64,000 nucleotides of DNA from Campanula takesimana (GCA_026119855.1 JAOWBW010000483.1:310001-374000), one strand, 5' to 3'. Counted from the first letter of the stretch, positions 10,964-23,900 are shown. Notes: generated from the sequence alone by a model not told the origin. Translations and numbers: made by a program.

Positions 10964-11580
10964 TGTTGGGGAATTGTGGTATATCCGTGTAGTTAATGCC
11001 CATACAATTCTGATAATGGTGAGACACAACAACTATGCATACGAATAATATGAAAGTAATCAACAAGAAAAGAACACAATATTTGTTAACCCAGTTCGTC
11101 AACAACAATGACTACATCTGGGGGCACTGCCAAGCCAGGATATTTCACTAATATCATAATTTGTGTCTGTTTACAATAAAGCCTACCGCTCTATATAGCA
11201 AGGAGATAACATCTCCATGTAAACACTCCCATCACACATAAAACCCTAGACATGCTTCAACCCATCCATGGAATGCCCCTAAGGGCACCCCCAAGGGCTA
11301 GCACTCACTTGGCTCTCTTTGTGACTCACAGATTCTCTCTGGCTATTTTTATCTAGTGTGTGTACAATGTTTATGGCCATCACTTGGTTTATATAGGCAA
11401 CACGTCCAAAACCTAAACTAAGTAGGAAACCCGAAATAATTAAATTCCTAATTCCACTTAAACAAGGAATCCCAAGGAAAATTAAATTCCAACCTAGTCA
11501 GATAAGGAATCTCATTAAATCCTTATATGACTCAAATTTAATTTCCTTTTCCTTTTAGGTTTTGTCTCCACAACCCAACA
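10964..11580 (-). repeat. 3' LTR of the non-coding element
   Basis: 617 bp. On the minus strand it begins TGTTGGG and ends CCCCAACA. A candidate TATA box (TATATAAA on minus) lies at 11388-11395. Confidence 0.85.
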
Positions 11581-12906
11581 ATCTCCCACCTGGAGACTAA
11601 ACCAAATCACGTGACTACCATCTCCGTCAAAACTCCCACCCAAGAATGACTATTCACACATTGTCACCACTACATTCGACTTTTGCCAAAAGTCTCATCA
11701 CTAGGCTCACCAAAACCCACACAAACGAGTTGAAGCGAAGCGTAGGTCTTCAACATAACTGCCGGAAACTTCTCTTGCCCTGAGTCTTCACTTCCCAAAG
11801 TGATCCTCTATGCAATTATCTCCGCTCGTCTGTTCCTTGTTTCTATCCACGAACCCCTATGCGATAGCGTGCCTTCACAGTCTTGGTCTTTCTGTGTACC
11901 AAGGCAACATATCTGCAACTGATTCTGGATAACGCTCATGTTGGTTTCGCAACCAACTTTCTACCAACATACCGTTCCAGGCGAAATTTCTCCCACCATG
12001 GCGATCTCGGCCCCCGCCATCCTCGCATTCCATGCAACAACCCATGCGAAACATGTTGTATGTGGTGTACAACATCATCTGCCTCACGAGCTACCAAGTT
12101 AGCTACCACGGCAATTCTCCACATCTCACAGCCGAAGGCGACCACACAACCTTCCTCCTAGCTGCTTAATGGCAAATCAAGTATCTCTTCCACGCACCTT
12201 TGAATTCTCCTGCACATCTAGCAACTTCTATATACCCCATACTCTTGCTGCACATATTTTGTACCCTTTTGCACGCTCTCTGCATGTCTTCTGCACAAAA
12301 TCTGCACTTGTACAAAATCTACACTTGCACAAAATCTGCACGTGCGCTGCACGGAATCTACACGAAATATGCATGTACGATGTACGAATTCTGCACGTGC
12401 ATTGCACGAATTATGCACATATGCTGCACGTACCCCGTATGCCTATTGCCTGTGCTTACACATGATCTGCACACCTATGCAATCAATCATCTATCAAAGT
12501 CTAGAAAACTTTAATCTTTCTCTCTTGCAACTTTCATAATCCAAATCCGTTGCCCAAATTCGCACCAACGAATTTCTCTGTTGATCAATCTCCGCCCATT
12601 ATCGCTGCATCCACAAATCCTTAATAACACGATCCGTCTAGATCCATGCAAACCCTAGCAACAACCAGATTCTGCAACCCTGATCTTGGATCCATGTCCT
12701 TCTATGATTATGATACCTGCAACCTTGATCTGAATACCTGCAGTCCCAAATCCATCTGAATTTATGAAACCTTAATCCTATTTGGTCTTAGTAATCATAA
12801 AATCAAAAGAATTTCTGCAGCCCCTAATTCTGATCCGCGTTCTTGCAGCCATATTCAATCAACTCGGACAGCCCTAATCTTCCTAACCGGAAGCTCTGAT
12901 ACCAGT
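11581..12906 (-). other. Internal region of the non-coding LTR element
   Basis: Short open frames exist on both strands but none shows retroelement domains. The interior holds a cluster of TGCAC-type motifs (about 12205-12475). The right end carries the TGGTATCAGAGC primer-binding site at about 12893-12904 (minus strand). Confidence 0.7.
12205..12475. repeat. TCTGCAC / TGCACGTGCA motif cluster
   Basis: At least fifteen TGCAC, TACAC or GTACG words recur within about 270 bp, many as the phrase AAATCTGCAC at roughly 10-15-bp spacing. Several combine into the palindromes TGCACGTGC and TGCACGTGCA. The array is irregular, not a clean tandem repeat. Confidence 0.75.
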
Positions 12907-13523
12907 TGTTGGGGAATTGTGGTATATCCGTGCAGTTAATGCCCATACAATTCTGATAATGGTGAGACACAACAACTATGCATACGAATAATATGAAAGT
13001 AATCAACAAGAAAAGAACACAATATTTGTTAACCCAGTTCGTCAACAACAATGACTACATCTGGGGGCACTGCCAAGCCAGGATATTTCACTAATATCAT
13101 AATCTGTGTCTGTTTACAATAAAGCCTACCGCTCTATATAGCAAGGAGATAACATCTCCATGTAAACACTCCCATCACACATAAAACCCTAGACATGCTT
13201 CAACCCATCCATGGAATGCCCCTAAGGGCACCCCCAAGGGCTAGCACTCACTTGGCTCTCTTTGTGACTCACAGATTCTCTCTGGCTATTTTTCTCTAGT
13301 GTGTGTACAATGTTTATGGCCATCACTTGGTTTATATAGGCAACACGTCCAAAACCTAAACTAAGTAGGAAACCCGAAATAATTAAATTCCTAATTCCAC
13401 TTAAACAAGGAATCCCAAGGAAAATTAAATTCCAACCTAGTCAGACAAGGAATCTCATTAAATCCTTATATGACTCAAATTTAATTTCCTTTTCCTTCTA
13501 GGTTTTGTTTCCACAACCCAACA
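12907..13523 (-). repeat. 5' LTR of the non-coding element
   Basis: 617 bp, about 99 % identical by eye to the left LTR. On the minus strand it is followed by the primer-binding site TGGTATCAGAGC. TATATAAA-type box at 13331-13338. Confidence 0.85.
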
Positions 13524-13990
13524 ACAAGGAGAATAAAGTTTAGTCCTACACCACAAAAGAGGGAGGGAAACATGTCTCTAATTGAGACTTGCAGAAGTGG
13601 AGTTGGATTTCTATGCAGATCGACAGCATAAAAGTCATATTCCCGAACGACTCGGATTAAATTTCTAAATGGGTGGCGGGATTAAAAGACAACCTTACCT
13701 GCCCGTGCAATCCAACTGTCCCAAATCATGCAGAAGTGTGTTCTTTCAACGAGCATTCTTGATAAATGAAGTAGACAACAATTTCTCATGAACCAACTAT
13801 ACATCCTACTAAGTACAAAAAATAATAAGAAAAGAAAAAAAAAAAAAAAAAAAGCAACTTCAACTATGCTTTAATCACAATACTTGGATAGGAGTACAAA
13901 ACAGGTCCAAAGTGTGACAAAATTTCTAATCTTTGCATCATCCGTAAAACTTGTAAGCTGAAACTCCTATATAGAGATCCAAATCTAGCG

Positions 13991-14110
13991 TTACATCATG
14001 TCCTTGTGACAAAGATGAACCCCAAGCTAGACGGAAGGCCATCGATTTTGCCTTGGATCCCCCATAGCCTGTCTCACCAACAATTCAGTAACTGTTGAAA
14101 TCCAATACAT
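13991..14110 (-). pseudogene. Decayed duplicate of the last RAD52-like exon
   Basis: On the minus strand an acceptor-like GACAAG is followed by a sequence matching exon 4 of the functional gene: GGCTATGGGGGATCC here against GGCTATGGGGATCC there, then ATGGCCTTCCGT against ATGGCATTCCGT. It is about 24 bp shorter than exon 4 and frameshifted, so it cannot encode the RAD52 C-terminus. It lies downstream of the real terminal exon and could only enter transcripts by read-through. Confidence 0.75.
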
Positions 14111-14375
14111 CTTGTCAAAATAACAACCACAGATAGAGATAGGTATGTGCACAAACAAGCACGCAAATAACACAAGCGTCTGCATAAAAGCCTCGAAAAA
14201 TAAGCCTGAAACCTGGATAAAGTAACTATGGACCCAAACATCAATTGGCATCTTTCTGACTAAGCCTGCAAAGTCGCTTCTTTTTTTTCAACCCCACTGC
14301 AAAATTTACACAACAAAAGGGTGAAAACATGTCTCACAATTAAATGTAGTGAGACTCGCACAAGTGTTTTCCTAC

Positions 14376-14547
14376 AAGTCGAGATCACATGTACCACTTT
14401 TGTGTGCCACTCCATGTGCCACAAGTGATCTAATGGCTCACAGTTATTGAGATGGGTATTATCGTAATATTATGTAAACATGTGAACGGTTGGATTGCAA
14501 GTGGTACATGGAGTGGCACACGAAAGTGGTACAGGTGATCTCGACTC
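14376..14547. mobile_element. Mutator-like MITE
   Basis: A 172-bp element with long terminal inverted repeats of about 45 bp (left end AAGTCGAGATCACATGTACC, right end the near-perfect complement). A perfect 9-bp TSD, TTTTCCTAC, flanks it at 14367-14375 and 14548-14556. A 9-bp TSD with long inverted repeats points to a MULE-derived MITE. It sits downstream of the functional exon 4, in only one of the two duplicated units, so it inserted after the duplication or was lost from the other unit. Confidence 0.88.
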
Positions 14548-14768
14548 TTTTCCTACAAGGGCATTCTTGACAACAAAAGTGGAGCACAGTTTTCATGACC
14601 TAGTTATACACGAGACAGTTGACTTTCACGTCCTACTAAGACCCTCCACCAAAATGACTGCACATATGATGCTTTAATCACAATAAGTAAATGATGCCAA
14701 AAAGGGCCCAACTTGTAACAAAAATTTGTGATCCTAGTATCAGTAGACTCGTAAAGATCCAAATCTTG

Positions 14769-14912
14769 CTACATCAATTCCTCGTGATAAAGATGAAGCC
14801 CAAGCCCAAAACGGGCACATGCTCGACGGAATGCCATTGACTCTGCCTTCTGCACTGGATCCCCATAGCCTTCATCAGCAACTAATGCAGTACCAGTTGA
14901 CTCCCGATATAT
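14769..14912 (-). CDS. ODB1: RAD52-like exon 4 (terminal)
   Basis: 144 bases after acceptor GACAAG, starting IYRESTGTA and ending HEELM, then TAG at 14769-14771. It contains the conserved helix KAESMAFRRACARFGLGL. It is separated from exon 3 by 11 kb of mostly inserted DNA. Confidence 0.92.
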   Translation of the reverse strand: MYRESTGTALVADEGYGDPVQKAESMAFRRACARFGLGLHLYHEELM

Positions 14913-17900
14913 CTTGTCAAAACAAGGAGGAAGATAAACTATGTCAGCTTCGTGTCTTCTCCCAGTGCATTTTCAGTTCTTAAGATGAAAATAACAAAAT
15001 TATATTGAGAATTTGAGATAGGTCATACACAAACGACCACACGTGCATGAGCATACATAAAGCATCAAAAAACCTAGCTTGAAACCTGGATTGAGTAGCA
15101 GTGAGTCTATAATACAATGTCAATTTTGCATGTTGCCTCTTTCGGTATTCCAGCCGATTGTAGGGTGTAGTTAGGATACCACAAGAATTTGGTGACATGT
15201 AAACTTTTGGACAACACTAGTTCCTTATGAAAGCCAGATGGACAGTTGATTATCAAGCATGGAATATTAAAGGTTTGGGAGCATTCATTAAGTCCTCCTG
15301 ACGGTGATTCTTTCTCCTCCGCTGTTTTGTAAGTGTCAAAACCCGTGAATTTGTTTATCCTGGTCAAAGTAACGATGAACTCATCCAGCTGAAACCTAAA
15401 TTTGGACACCGGTGCGGGATACGTTAATAACAAAATATATTGAGTCTATTTATATATTTTGCTTATCATATAAAATAGTCTGATTAATTTTTTTGTATGA
15501 AAGTATAATTTTATAATTTTATTTCTAAATAAAATTATAATTTCAATGAAATTAGGCTAAGATATAACGTATAATTGTAAAACACGAACATTAAAATTTG
15601 TAATTTTTTATTAAAGTCAACTCACTCCTTTTTTCTTTCAATTTTACTTGCCGTATCTGACTGAAAAAACGGGTGTCGGGTACAAATTTCATACCCATGT
15701 CGGTGTCTTGTCGTGTCGAACACCGGAACTTCAGCGTATTTGAAGAGTCCGAGTAACATAGGTTACAAATAGCATGCATATGTCTCTTGTTTAATTTTTG
15801 TAGGATTATTGATGGATTTGGGTGAAGTGTCAAGGGGTTAAAGTAGTACTCCCTCCAAAACATATGATTATTTATTTCCATTTTGGGCGTCCAATACTTT
15901 TGGTTACTTACCCAAAATGTTCAATTTTCTCTCTCCTCCCCACTCACAACAACTATCTACTATCTCATTTTCTCTCTCCTTCCTACTCACAACACTTGCT
16001 TTTTTCTTAATCTCCGCGCATTCAATTTTAGTAACCATAAGTCTGGGACGGAGGGAGTGTGTGATTAACTGCTAACTGAACTTTACACATAGGATGTGCA
16101 TTTACCTTGCTCAAATTTATGCCAGTTTTATAGCTAGGTGATTGACACAATGGGTAAAGTGTCAAGAAATGAAGTTTACAGGGGTTTATTGTCAGTTTTT
16201 ATTTTTCAAGGGGGCAGCCCAAAAGGCCAGTGCCCTAAGATTGTTCAGAAGGGTTTGCTAATATGTCTCTAATATTAATCAAACCAAATTACTCCCTCCG
16301 TCCCATTTCAAATTGCAAATACTAGGTTGGCACGGGGATTAAGGGAAAAAGTGAAAAAGGTGATGTGTTGTGAGTGTTGATAGTTGAGTGGGAGAGAGAA
16401 AGTGGGGTAGAGAATAGTTAGTGGGTTAGTGGATGTGAGTGTGCAAGTGGGTTAAAACTTGCCATTTTTGGATTTTGCAATTTTAGTTGGGACACCCTTT
16501 TTGGCAACTTTTGCAATTTGAAATGGGACGGAGGGAGTACACAACAAGAGATTAATGCTAACCAGTTAACCTAAAACGGATAATCACTAAATGAATACTA
16601 ACCTTAGAAAAGCAAAAGAACTCAGCCGACATGAAGATACATCATCATAAAGAAATGTGCTACTTCTTACTACATCGATTCTTGCGGGTTTTAATAAAGT
16701 TTGAGCACAATTATTTTTTCTTAATTGTTAGCGTGTGGATGGGATCATTTTGCCAGCGTTTGAAAAAACTTGGGTCATGGGTTCAAAAATGCAAAGATTA
16801 GAGTTATCAGGAAAAACAAAACATCCTCGTTAAGGTCGTCTTTGATGGTGCATATCACACCATAAGAAGAACCTCGAGAAATTATGTGACTCGAACAAGT
16901 TCTCCAAAAAAGGAATTCAGCCTGTTCAAACTCTCATAATCCTTGTACTTAAAAGTCAATTATTTTCCTTGTCCTGATTCCTACCTTTTTGCGATTCTAG
17001 TTTTGCCACCATTGCTCCTTTCTTTCTTATTTATGACATGACTGCAAACTTACAATAAAAACTTGGCATCTATTTGTTCAGAATTTCAAATAGCGCATCC
17101 GTATTTTTGCACTTACTCTCCCTCATGGAGAACATTCATGATAATCCAAGGATTCTACTCACAACTCACAAGTATTACTATGATCGCCAAATCGTGTTGG
17201 TTTAGTACAAGAAGGTATTCACATAATTTCAACTGCATGCATGACAACAGAAAGTAGGAAACATTAATAGTTGGTATTTGTAATATATCCTCCACCCTCA
17301 GAAAACTGTCCAAATTTGATTTTCATGGTTAGCTAGAGTGAACTTTGACGAATAAATATGTGCATGTAATTAGTCTCATGAAATTGTAAAAGTTGTTATT
17401 GATGCACTATTAAAAATATATCAAGCACACTATTAAATAAGAGGACAATTAGATTTCCATAAATGTTTGGTCAAACCGTCAAAGTCCACTCGAGTTGATC
17501 ATATACGTCAAAGTAGGACTTTTTTGGATGGAGTGTGTGCATATATGTGTGTGTGTGTGTTTGTTTATGTGTGTGTATATATATTTCAATAGAGTGATAG
17601 TAAAAAAGAATCTAACTCTAAAAATGTCACGACCCGAAATCTAGGTTCTATTTTATTAGTTATTAAATGATTTTTATTTATTTATTTGCTTAATTATTTA
17701 TTTAAATAATTATGTGTGCATTTTATGTTTCATAATAATTATGCCTAGCATTTTATTTGGGTCATTTGTGTTAGTGTAATATTGTTGGGTCTTAATTATT
17801 AGTAGGGAGTGTAAGTAATTGTGTGTAGTGTGAGAGAGGGGGCCTAAGTGTAAGTTTTTGAATTATTTCTCCCTACTCCTTCCCTCACCTCCCTACCCTC

Positions 17901-20900
17901 CTCCCTCACTCCTTCATTCATCATTTCCCGGCCATCTCTCTCCCTCTCTCTCTAGCATTGGTAAGTTTTTCTTCCTTTACTTCTCTCTTCATTTACTTCC
18001 TCTTCCTCTCATAATCTCTCATTTCTTAAAACGTGAAATGTGTTTAGATCGTCGTTAGGATCGCGTAGAAACAAAAAGAATTGAATTCCGTCAACTTTGA
18101 GATTTATCAAGTAAGTTACTTTTCCCCCATTTTGATGCTAAAATGTTCATATCACGTTTATATGATGTTTGATGTGTTATAATTGAAGCTTGATTGAGTT
18201 TGGAATTTATTGGGAATTTATTTTGGGTTTTGATTAAAAATGGTGAAATCTTGAATGTTGGGTTTGATTCGTGATTTTGGTTGTTAAATGTTGTTGTATG
18301 AGTCTTTTAGACTTATTAGTTGTGTTGGTACATTAGTATACTAGTTGGAAGGTTGGATTTTGGGTGAAATGTGTTTTGGGTTTGAAAATGGAAGAACCCA
18401 TGTTGTTCTTCCCGATTTCTGGCAATTCCAGAATATTGGGCGACCGCCCAAAAGCGTATGGGCGACCGCGCATCTTTCTGAAAGCTTTTGTGCTTGGTTG
18501 AGGGCCTTGTTGGGCGACCGCACAGTCCCGTTTGGGCGGCCGCACAGTCCTCTGAAAGTTTTCATTTTGTTTGTTTGTGTGATTGAAGAACGCGTTTTGA
18601 TCCAAATCTTGGGTGTCCTTCTAGTTGACCTTAGTGAACATTGTAGTACCCTTTAGTGATAGAATTGGGTCCTTTGTGATCAAGTTTGTGTTTGAAATTC
18701 ATTAATTGTTAATTGGGATTTTGGAGCACCCTTATTGTGTATTGTTGGTTCATTTCACTTTCTTGGTGACTTCTTGGTATGATTCCCTACTTTGGAATCC
18801 TTTGTTGTTTATCGTGCTAGTATTTTATTACTTAGCCTTTACGTGAAAGTCCAGCTGGTATTTTGTGTGTGTTTGGGCGATGCGAAACATTATGATGGCA
18901 CGGCCAAGTCCATTGTGATGTTGACCATTGTTTTGCCCCATTATTACCCTCCTCCAGATTGGCCTTGGATGTGAGAAGAGCTAGCTCCTTTGTGTGCATT
19001 TTAGCTTTACTTGGAGCATGACTTTGTGGCATGTCTCCCGTCCCTTGTGACACATCATTGGTTATTGGTTCCGGTACCGGGGTTTTCTCTTCGGCTTTCA
19101 TGCTATTATGAAGATGACGATTTGTTGATTATTGAAGCTGCGCAGCGATCCTTTATTTGGATGTACCAGTTTGGAAAACCTTGGCTATATCCTTTGTTAT
19201 GTGTTTATTTCCGCTGCTATCTGTTATGTGATAAATGCTATGTGCTATGTGATATTTATTATTGCTTATAGTATATTGCATCATAGCATGTCATGTAGTT
19301 GCATTAGTAACTTATTGAGATTTATCTCACCCCCTTTTCTTTTATCTTTGTTTTTCCTTAACCCCCCCCCCAGGTGCTAAGGATTAGTCTCGCTGATCAC
19401 GAGAAAGAGGACGTCGAGTGTGGATCCATTCTTTTGGGGAAGGTTGATATAGGTTGGTTTACATTATGTAAATGTGTAACCATTTTGGGGTAGTTGTACC
19501 AAACAATGACGTCACTAAGAATTGTATAATTGTATTTTGTTGGGCATAAACTTGTGGAAGTTTATTATAGTGGTAATTGGTTTTTATCACACTTGGTTTT
19601 GTAAAACTTGGGATCATCACCTTTTGGTATCAAATGAAATTTTTAACTCTGGTATTTCTTAGTTTTGGTTTTAGAGTCGACGTCCAGATCGCGGTCTCGG
19701 GCCCGCGGGGTCCGAGGTCGCGACAGTTGGTATCAGAGCTATGGCATTAGCTCTAAGTATAAGTCTAGGTGGATTAGTATGACCTAGGTGGGTAGTAGTG
19801 TGCGGAGTGATTAACGGTTGATGTTTTATGCAGGTACTTGTTTACAATGGTTCGTAGAAGGAGTGGTGAAGGTAGTACCGGTAATGCAAATCAGAATGAT
19901 ACAAGGGAAGAAGCCCGTGCCATGTTTCAAGGCATGTTTGAGGCGGCCATGAAGGCCATACATGATCAAGGTCCGAGGGTAGAGCAAGCACCACCCCGTT
20001 ATGGTTTGGAGCAATTCTTGAAACTGAAACCGGTTGAATTCAATGGGGAACCCGATGTAAGGAAAGCTGAGTTGTGGATTGAGTCTATGGAGAAGATTTA
20101 TGATGTGTTTGGGTGCACGGATGAGGACAAGGTCCGGTTCGCGGCTTACAAGCTTGTGGGAGCCGCCGAGCATTGGTGGAAAGGTATTAAAGCTACTTGG
20201 GATGATACTCACACGGTGTATGCGTGGGAGTTGTTTGCGCGCAAATTCAAGGAGCATTTCATTCCGGTTGTTGATCAAAACCGAAAGGAGATCGAGCTAC
20301 TCAACCTGGAGCAAGGTGTGTTGTGTATAGCACAATACTCGGCTAAGTTCATAGAATTAGCCCGGTATTGCGACTATTTGGTGAGGACCGAGGAACAAAA
20401 GGCTATGAGATTTATTCGGGGATTGAAGACCTCCATCCATACTCAACTGATTGCTCAACGGATTGTGACTTTCCAAGATGCGGTGGACCGAGCCTACTTT
20501 AATAGAGCAAGATATTGGGGAGCATAAAAGGAAGACCGAGGTAGCTAACCCGAGCAAGCCGGGAGGGCAAAGCAAGCCTCAACACCGTTCCGATAACCGA
20601 GGCAACTTTGGGGGACAATCTCAGTTCCGAGGGCAACCGATCCCAAGGAACCCGGGTACCACTTCCGGGAACCAAGGGAGCCAAGTTAGGAGGCTTTGTT
20701 CGTATTGTCAAAAGGAAGGTCATTCTGAAGACCGTTGTTGGAAGAAGCAAGGAAGGTGTACCAATTGTGGTCAAATGGGGCATTTCGCAAGAGATTGTAC
20801 TAGAGGCAAGGGACAAGCATCCGGGTCAGGAGTTGGTATTAATTAGGGTCAGAAAAGGGATGCCGCCGGGAAGCCCAAAGTTCAAGGGAAGGTTTATGCC

Positions 20901-23900
20901 ATGAATCAACAACAAGCTACCGATGATCCATCCGTTATTGGAGGTATTGTTTCTGTGTCTAATGTGAGCGCACGAGCGTTAGTAGATCCAGGATCATCTC
21001 ATTCATACATTTCTGTGCAATTTGCTTCCATGTTAAATGCTGCATTCGAGTCTTTACCGTACGTGCTAGAGGTGTCGACCCCTATAGGAGAATGCTTGAT
21101 TTCTGATCGAGTCTTTCGTGCTTGTGACGTGGTTATTTGTGGTCGAGTCCTTTGTGCGGATTTGGTGGTTCTTCCTATCCAAGACTTTGATGTCATATTG
21201 GGTATGGATTGGTTGAGCAAGTTTCATGCTTCTGTTGATTGCCGTAAGAAAACTGTTACTTTTTCTATTCCCGATGTGCCTAAATTTGTGTTTGAGGCTA
21301 GTCCTCTGAGTAGAAAGGTTCGCTTAATTTCTTTTATGAAAGCGAGAAAATTATTGCATAGTGGTTGTGAGGGGTATTTAGCTAGTGCTCTTGATACTAG
21401 GAAGGAATCCCCTAGTTTTGATAGTGTTCGGGTAGTTCGGGAATTTCCCGATGTTTTCTCTACCGAGTATGATATGCCTCCCGATCGTGAGATTGAGTTT
21501 TGTATAGATCTTTTGCCGGGTACGGCTCCAATTTCGAAAGCGCCTTATAGGTTAGCTCCCGCAGAGTTGAAGGAGTTAAAGGTTCAGTTGCAAGAGTTGC
21601 TTGATCGAGGGTTTATCCGCCCTAGTGTTTCCCCGTGGGGAGCACCGGCTTTGTTTGTGCGGAAGAAAGATGGTTCGTTGAGATTGTGCATCGATTACCG
21701 GAAGTTGAATCAGGTTACGGTGAAGAACAAGTATCCTCTACCGCACATTGATGATTTGTTTGATCAGCTTCAAGGGTCCGTGGTTTTCTCTAAACTTGAT
21801 TTGAGGAGTGGGTACCATCAGTTGAAGGTTCGATCGGAGGATATTCCGAAGACTGCTTTTCGCACTCGTTATGGTCATTATGAGTTCTTGGTTATGCCGT
21901 TTGGGTTGACTAACGCGCCGGCCGTATTTATGGATTTGATGAACCGTGTTTTCCATCCTTATCTTGATTCGTTCATGGTAGTCTTCATCGACGACATTCT
22001 TGTTTATTCGAAATCTCGAGAGGAGCACGAGCAACATTTGAGGACAGTTTTATCCGTTCTTGCGAGGGAGAAATTATTTGCGAAGTTTAGTAAATGCGAA
22101 TTTTGGCTCGAGAAGGTGTCATTTCTGGGTCATGTGATTTCTAAAGATGGGATTTCGGTGGATCCTTCAAAGATAGAGGCTATAGTGGATTGGAAGAGAC
22201 CCGAATCAGTGACAGAGATTAGAAGCTTTCTGGGTTTAGCCGGTTATTACAGAAGATTTATTGAGGGGTTTTCGAGGATTGCTACTCCGATGACTCAGTT
22301 GACCCGGAAGAATGTTCCGTTTGTGTGGACCGAGAAATGTGACAAGAGTTTCGAGGAATTGAAGAAGAGGTTGACTACCGCACCGATCTTGACTTTGCCT
22401 AATGGGAGCGATGGCCTAGTGATCTACAGTGATGCTTCGAAAGAGGGTTTGGGTTGTGTGTTGATGCAGAATGGGAAAGTAATTGCTTATGCTTCGAGGA
22501 AGTTGAACCCTAGTGAACAGAATTACCCGACTCATGATATGGAGTTAGCGGCTATTGTATTTGCGTTGCACAAATGGAAGCACTATCTTTATGGAGCGAA
22601 GTTCGAGATTTTTACGGATCACAAGAGTTTGAAGTACCTTTTCTCCCAGAAAGAGTTGAATAATAGGCAACGCCGATGGATGGAATTATTGAAGGATTAT
22701 GATTGTACGATTTCTTATCATCCGGGGAAGGCGAATGTGGTAGCCGATGCGATTAGTAGAAAGTCTTATGTGGCTTCGATGATGGTCCGTGAGTGGAAAT
22801 TGCTTGAGGATGTTCGAGATTGGTCTCCTCGTGAATCGAGACATGGGGCTATTTTTGCGAATATGAGGGTATCTCCGACCCTAGTTCAGAGGATAAAGGA
22901 AGCTCAGAAAGAGGATCCCGAGTTGGTGAAGATAATGGGTAAATTGAAGGAAAAGAACTTCGAGGATTTTTCTATGAGTTCGAGTGGAGTTTTGACTTTC
23001 CGTGGTCGTTTGTGTGTTCCGTTTGAGATTTTGGGAAAGGTTGGACTTCTTGCGTATCGACTTGCGTTACCGCCATCTTTAGACCGGTTGCACAACGTCT
23101 TTCACGTTTCTATGCTTCGGAAGTATGTTCATGACCCATCTCACGTGTTACCGAGGATACCGGAGGATATTGAGCCCGATATGACTTATGAGGAACGACC
23201 GGTTCGGATCCTAGATTCTAAAGTCCAAGAGTTGAGGAACAAAAGCATCGCGTTGGTTCGAGTTCTTTGGAGGAATCATAACATCGAGGAGTCGACGTGG
23301 GAGCTCCGAGTTGAGATCGAGAGGAAATTTCCGTGGCTTTTTGTTTAAGGTGAGTCTCGTTAAAATTCGGGTCGAAATTTCTTTAAGGGGGAGTGAATGT
23401 CACGACCCGAAATCTAGGCTCTATTTTATTAGTTATTAAATGATTTTTATTTATTTATTTGCTTAATTATTTATTTAAATTATTATTTATTTAAATAATT
23501 ATGTGTGCATTTTATGTTTCATAATAATTATGCCTAGCATTTTATTTGGGTCATTTGTGCTAGTGTAATATTGTTGGGTCTTAATTATTAGTAGGGAGTG
23601 TAAGTAATTGTGTGTAGTGTGAGAGAGGGGGCCTAAGTGTAAGTTTTTGAATTATTTCTCCCTACTCCTTCCCTCACCTCCCTACCCTCCTCCCTCACTC
23701 CTTCATTCATCATTTCCCAGCCATCTCTCTCTCTCTCTCTAGCATTGGTAAGTTTTTCTTCCTTTACTTCTCTCTTCATTTACTTCCTCTTCCTCTCATA
23801 ATCTCTCATTTCTTAAAACGTGAAATGTGTTTAGATCGTCGTTAGGATCGCGTAGAAACAAAAAGAATTGAATTCCGTCAACTTTGAGATTTATCAAGTA

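Larger units (their letters stand above)
10964..13523 (-). mobile_element. Non-coding LTR retrotransposon (LARD/TRIM-like), minus strand
   Basis: Two direct repeats of 617 bp (10964-11580 and 12907-13523), both TGTTGGGG...CCCAACA, enclose a 1326-bp interior. The primer-binding site lies beside the right LTR and reads TGGTATCAGAGCT on the minus strand. The purine tract GGTGGGAGAT (minus strand) lies beside the left LTR. This fixes the orientation. I count about six LTR mismatches by eye, so insertion was fairly recent. No gag or pol motifs are visible, so it must use proteins from another element. Flanking AAGGAG is found on the left and, displaced by a few bases, on the right, so the TSD is imperfect. 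Confidence 0.85.
13545..15145 (-). repeat. Tandem duplication of the 3' end of the RAD52-like gene
   Basis: Two diverged units, about 13545-14265 and 14300-15145, align over the last exon, the flanking intron end and the downstream region. Shared landmarks on the plus strand include GCTTTAATCACAATA, GATCCAAATCT, CTTGTCAAAA and GAAACCTGGAT. The right unit carries the intact exon and a Mutator-type MITE. The left unit carries a broken exon. The unit limits are approximate. Confidence 0.75.
15146..17624 (-). other. RAD52-like intron 3, part distal to exon 3
   Basis: AT-rich intronic sequence with two Stowaway-like MITEs (15849-16057 and 16292-16537) and a GT/TA microsatellite near 17535-17585. 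An open frame at 15107-15433 (minus) has no recognisable domain and is treated as chance. The Tekay insertion follows at 17625. Confidence 0.7.

Noticed and set aside
11875..12539. Several overlapping open frames on both strands in the non-coding LTR element
   Set aside because: Composition follows the TGCAC cluster, frames overlap on opposite strands, and no gag or pol motif is present.
12893..12905. tRNA-like TGGTATCAGAGC sequences (also 19728, 41318 and 61050)
   Set aside because: These are primer-binding sites next to LTRs, not tRNA genes; no cloverleaf surrounds them.
15107..15433. 108-codon minus-strand open frame in RAD52 intron 3
   Set aside because: No recognisable domain and partly within the duplicated 3' unit; likely chance.
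18333..19380. Open frames on both strands repeated exactly at 24120-25167
   Set aside because: They are identical because they lie in the two LTRs of one element; both-strand frames reflect base composition.
20478..20527. Programmed ribosomal frameshift between gag segments of the intronic chromovirus
   Set aside because: The shift lies inside gag before the zinc knuckles and the related array copies are continuous there, so it is a simple insertion mutation.
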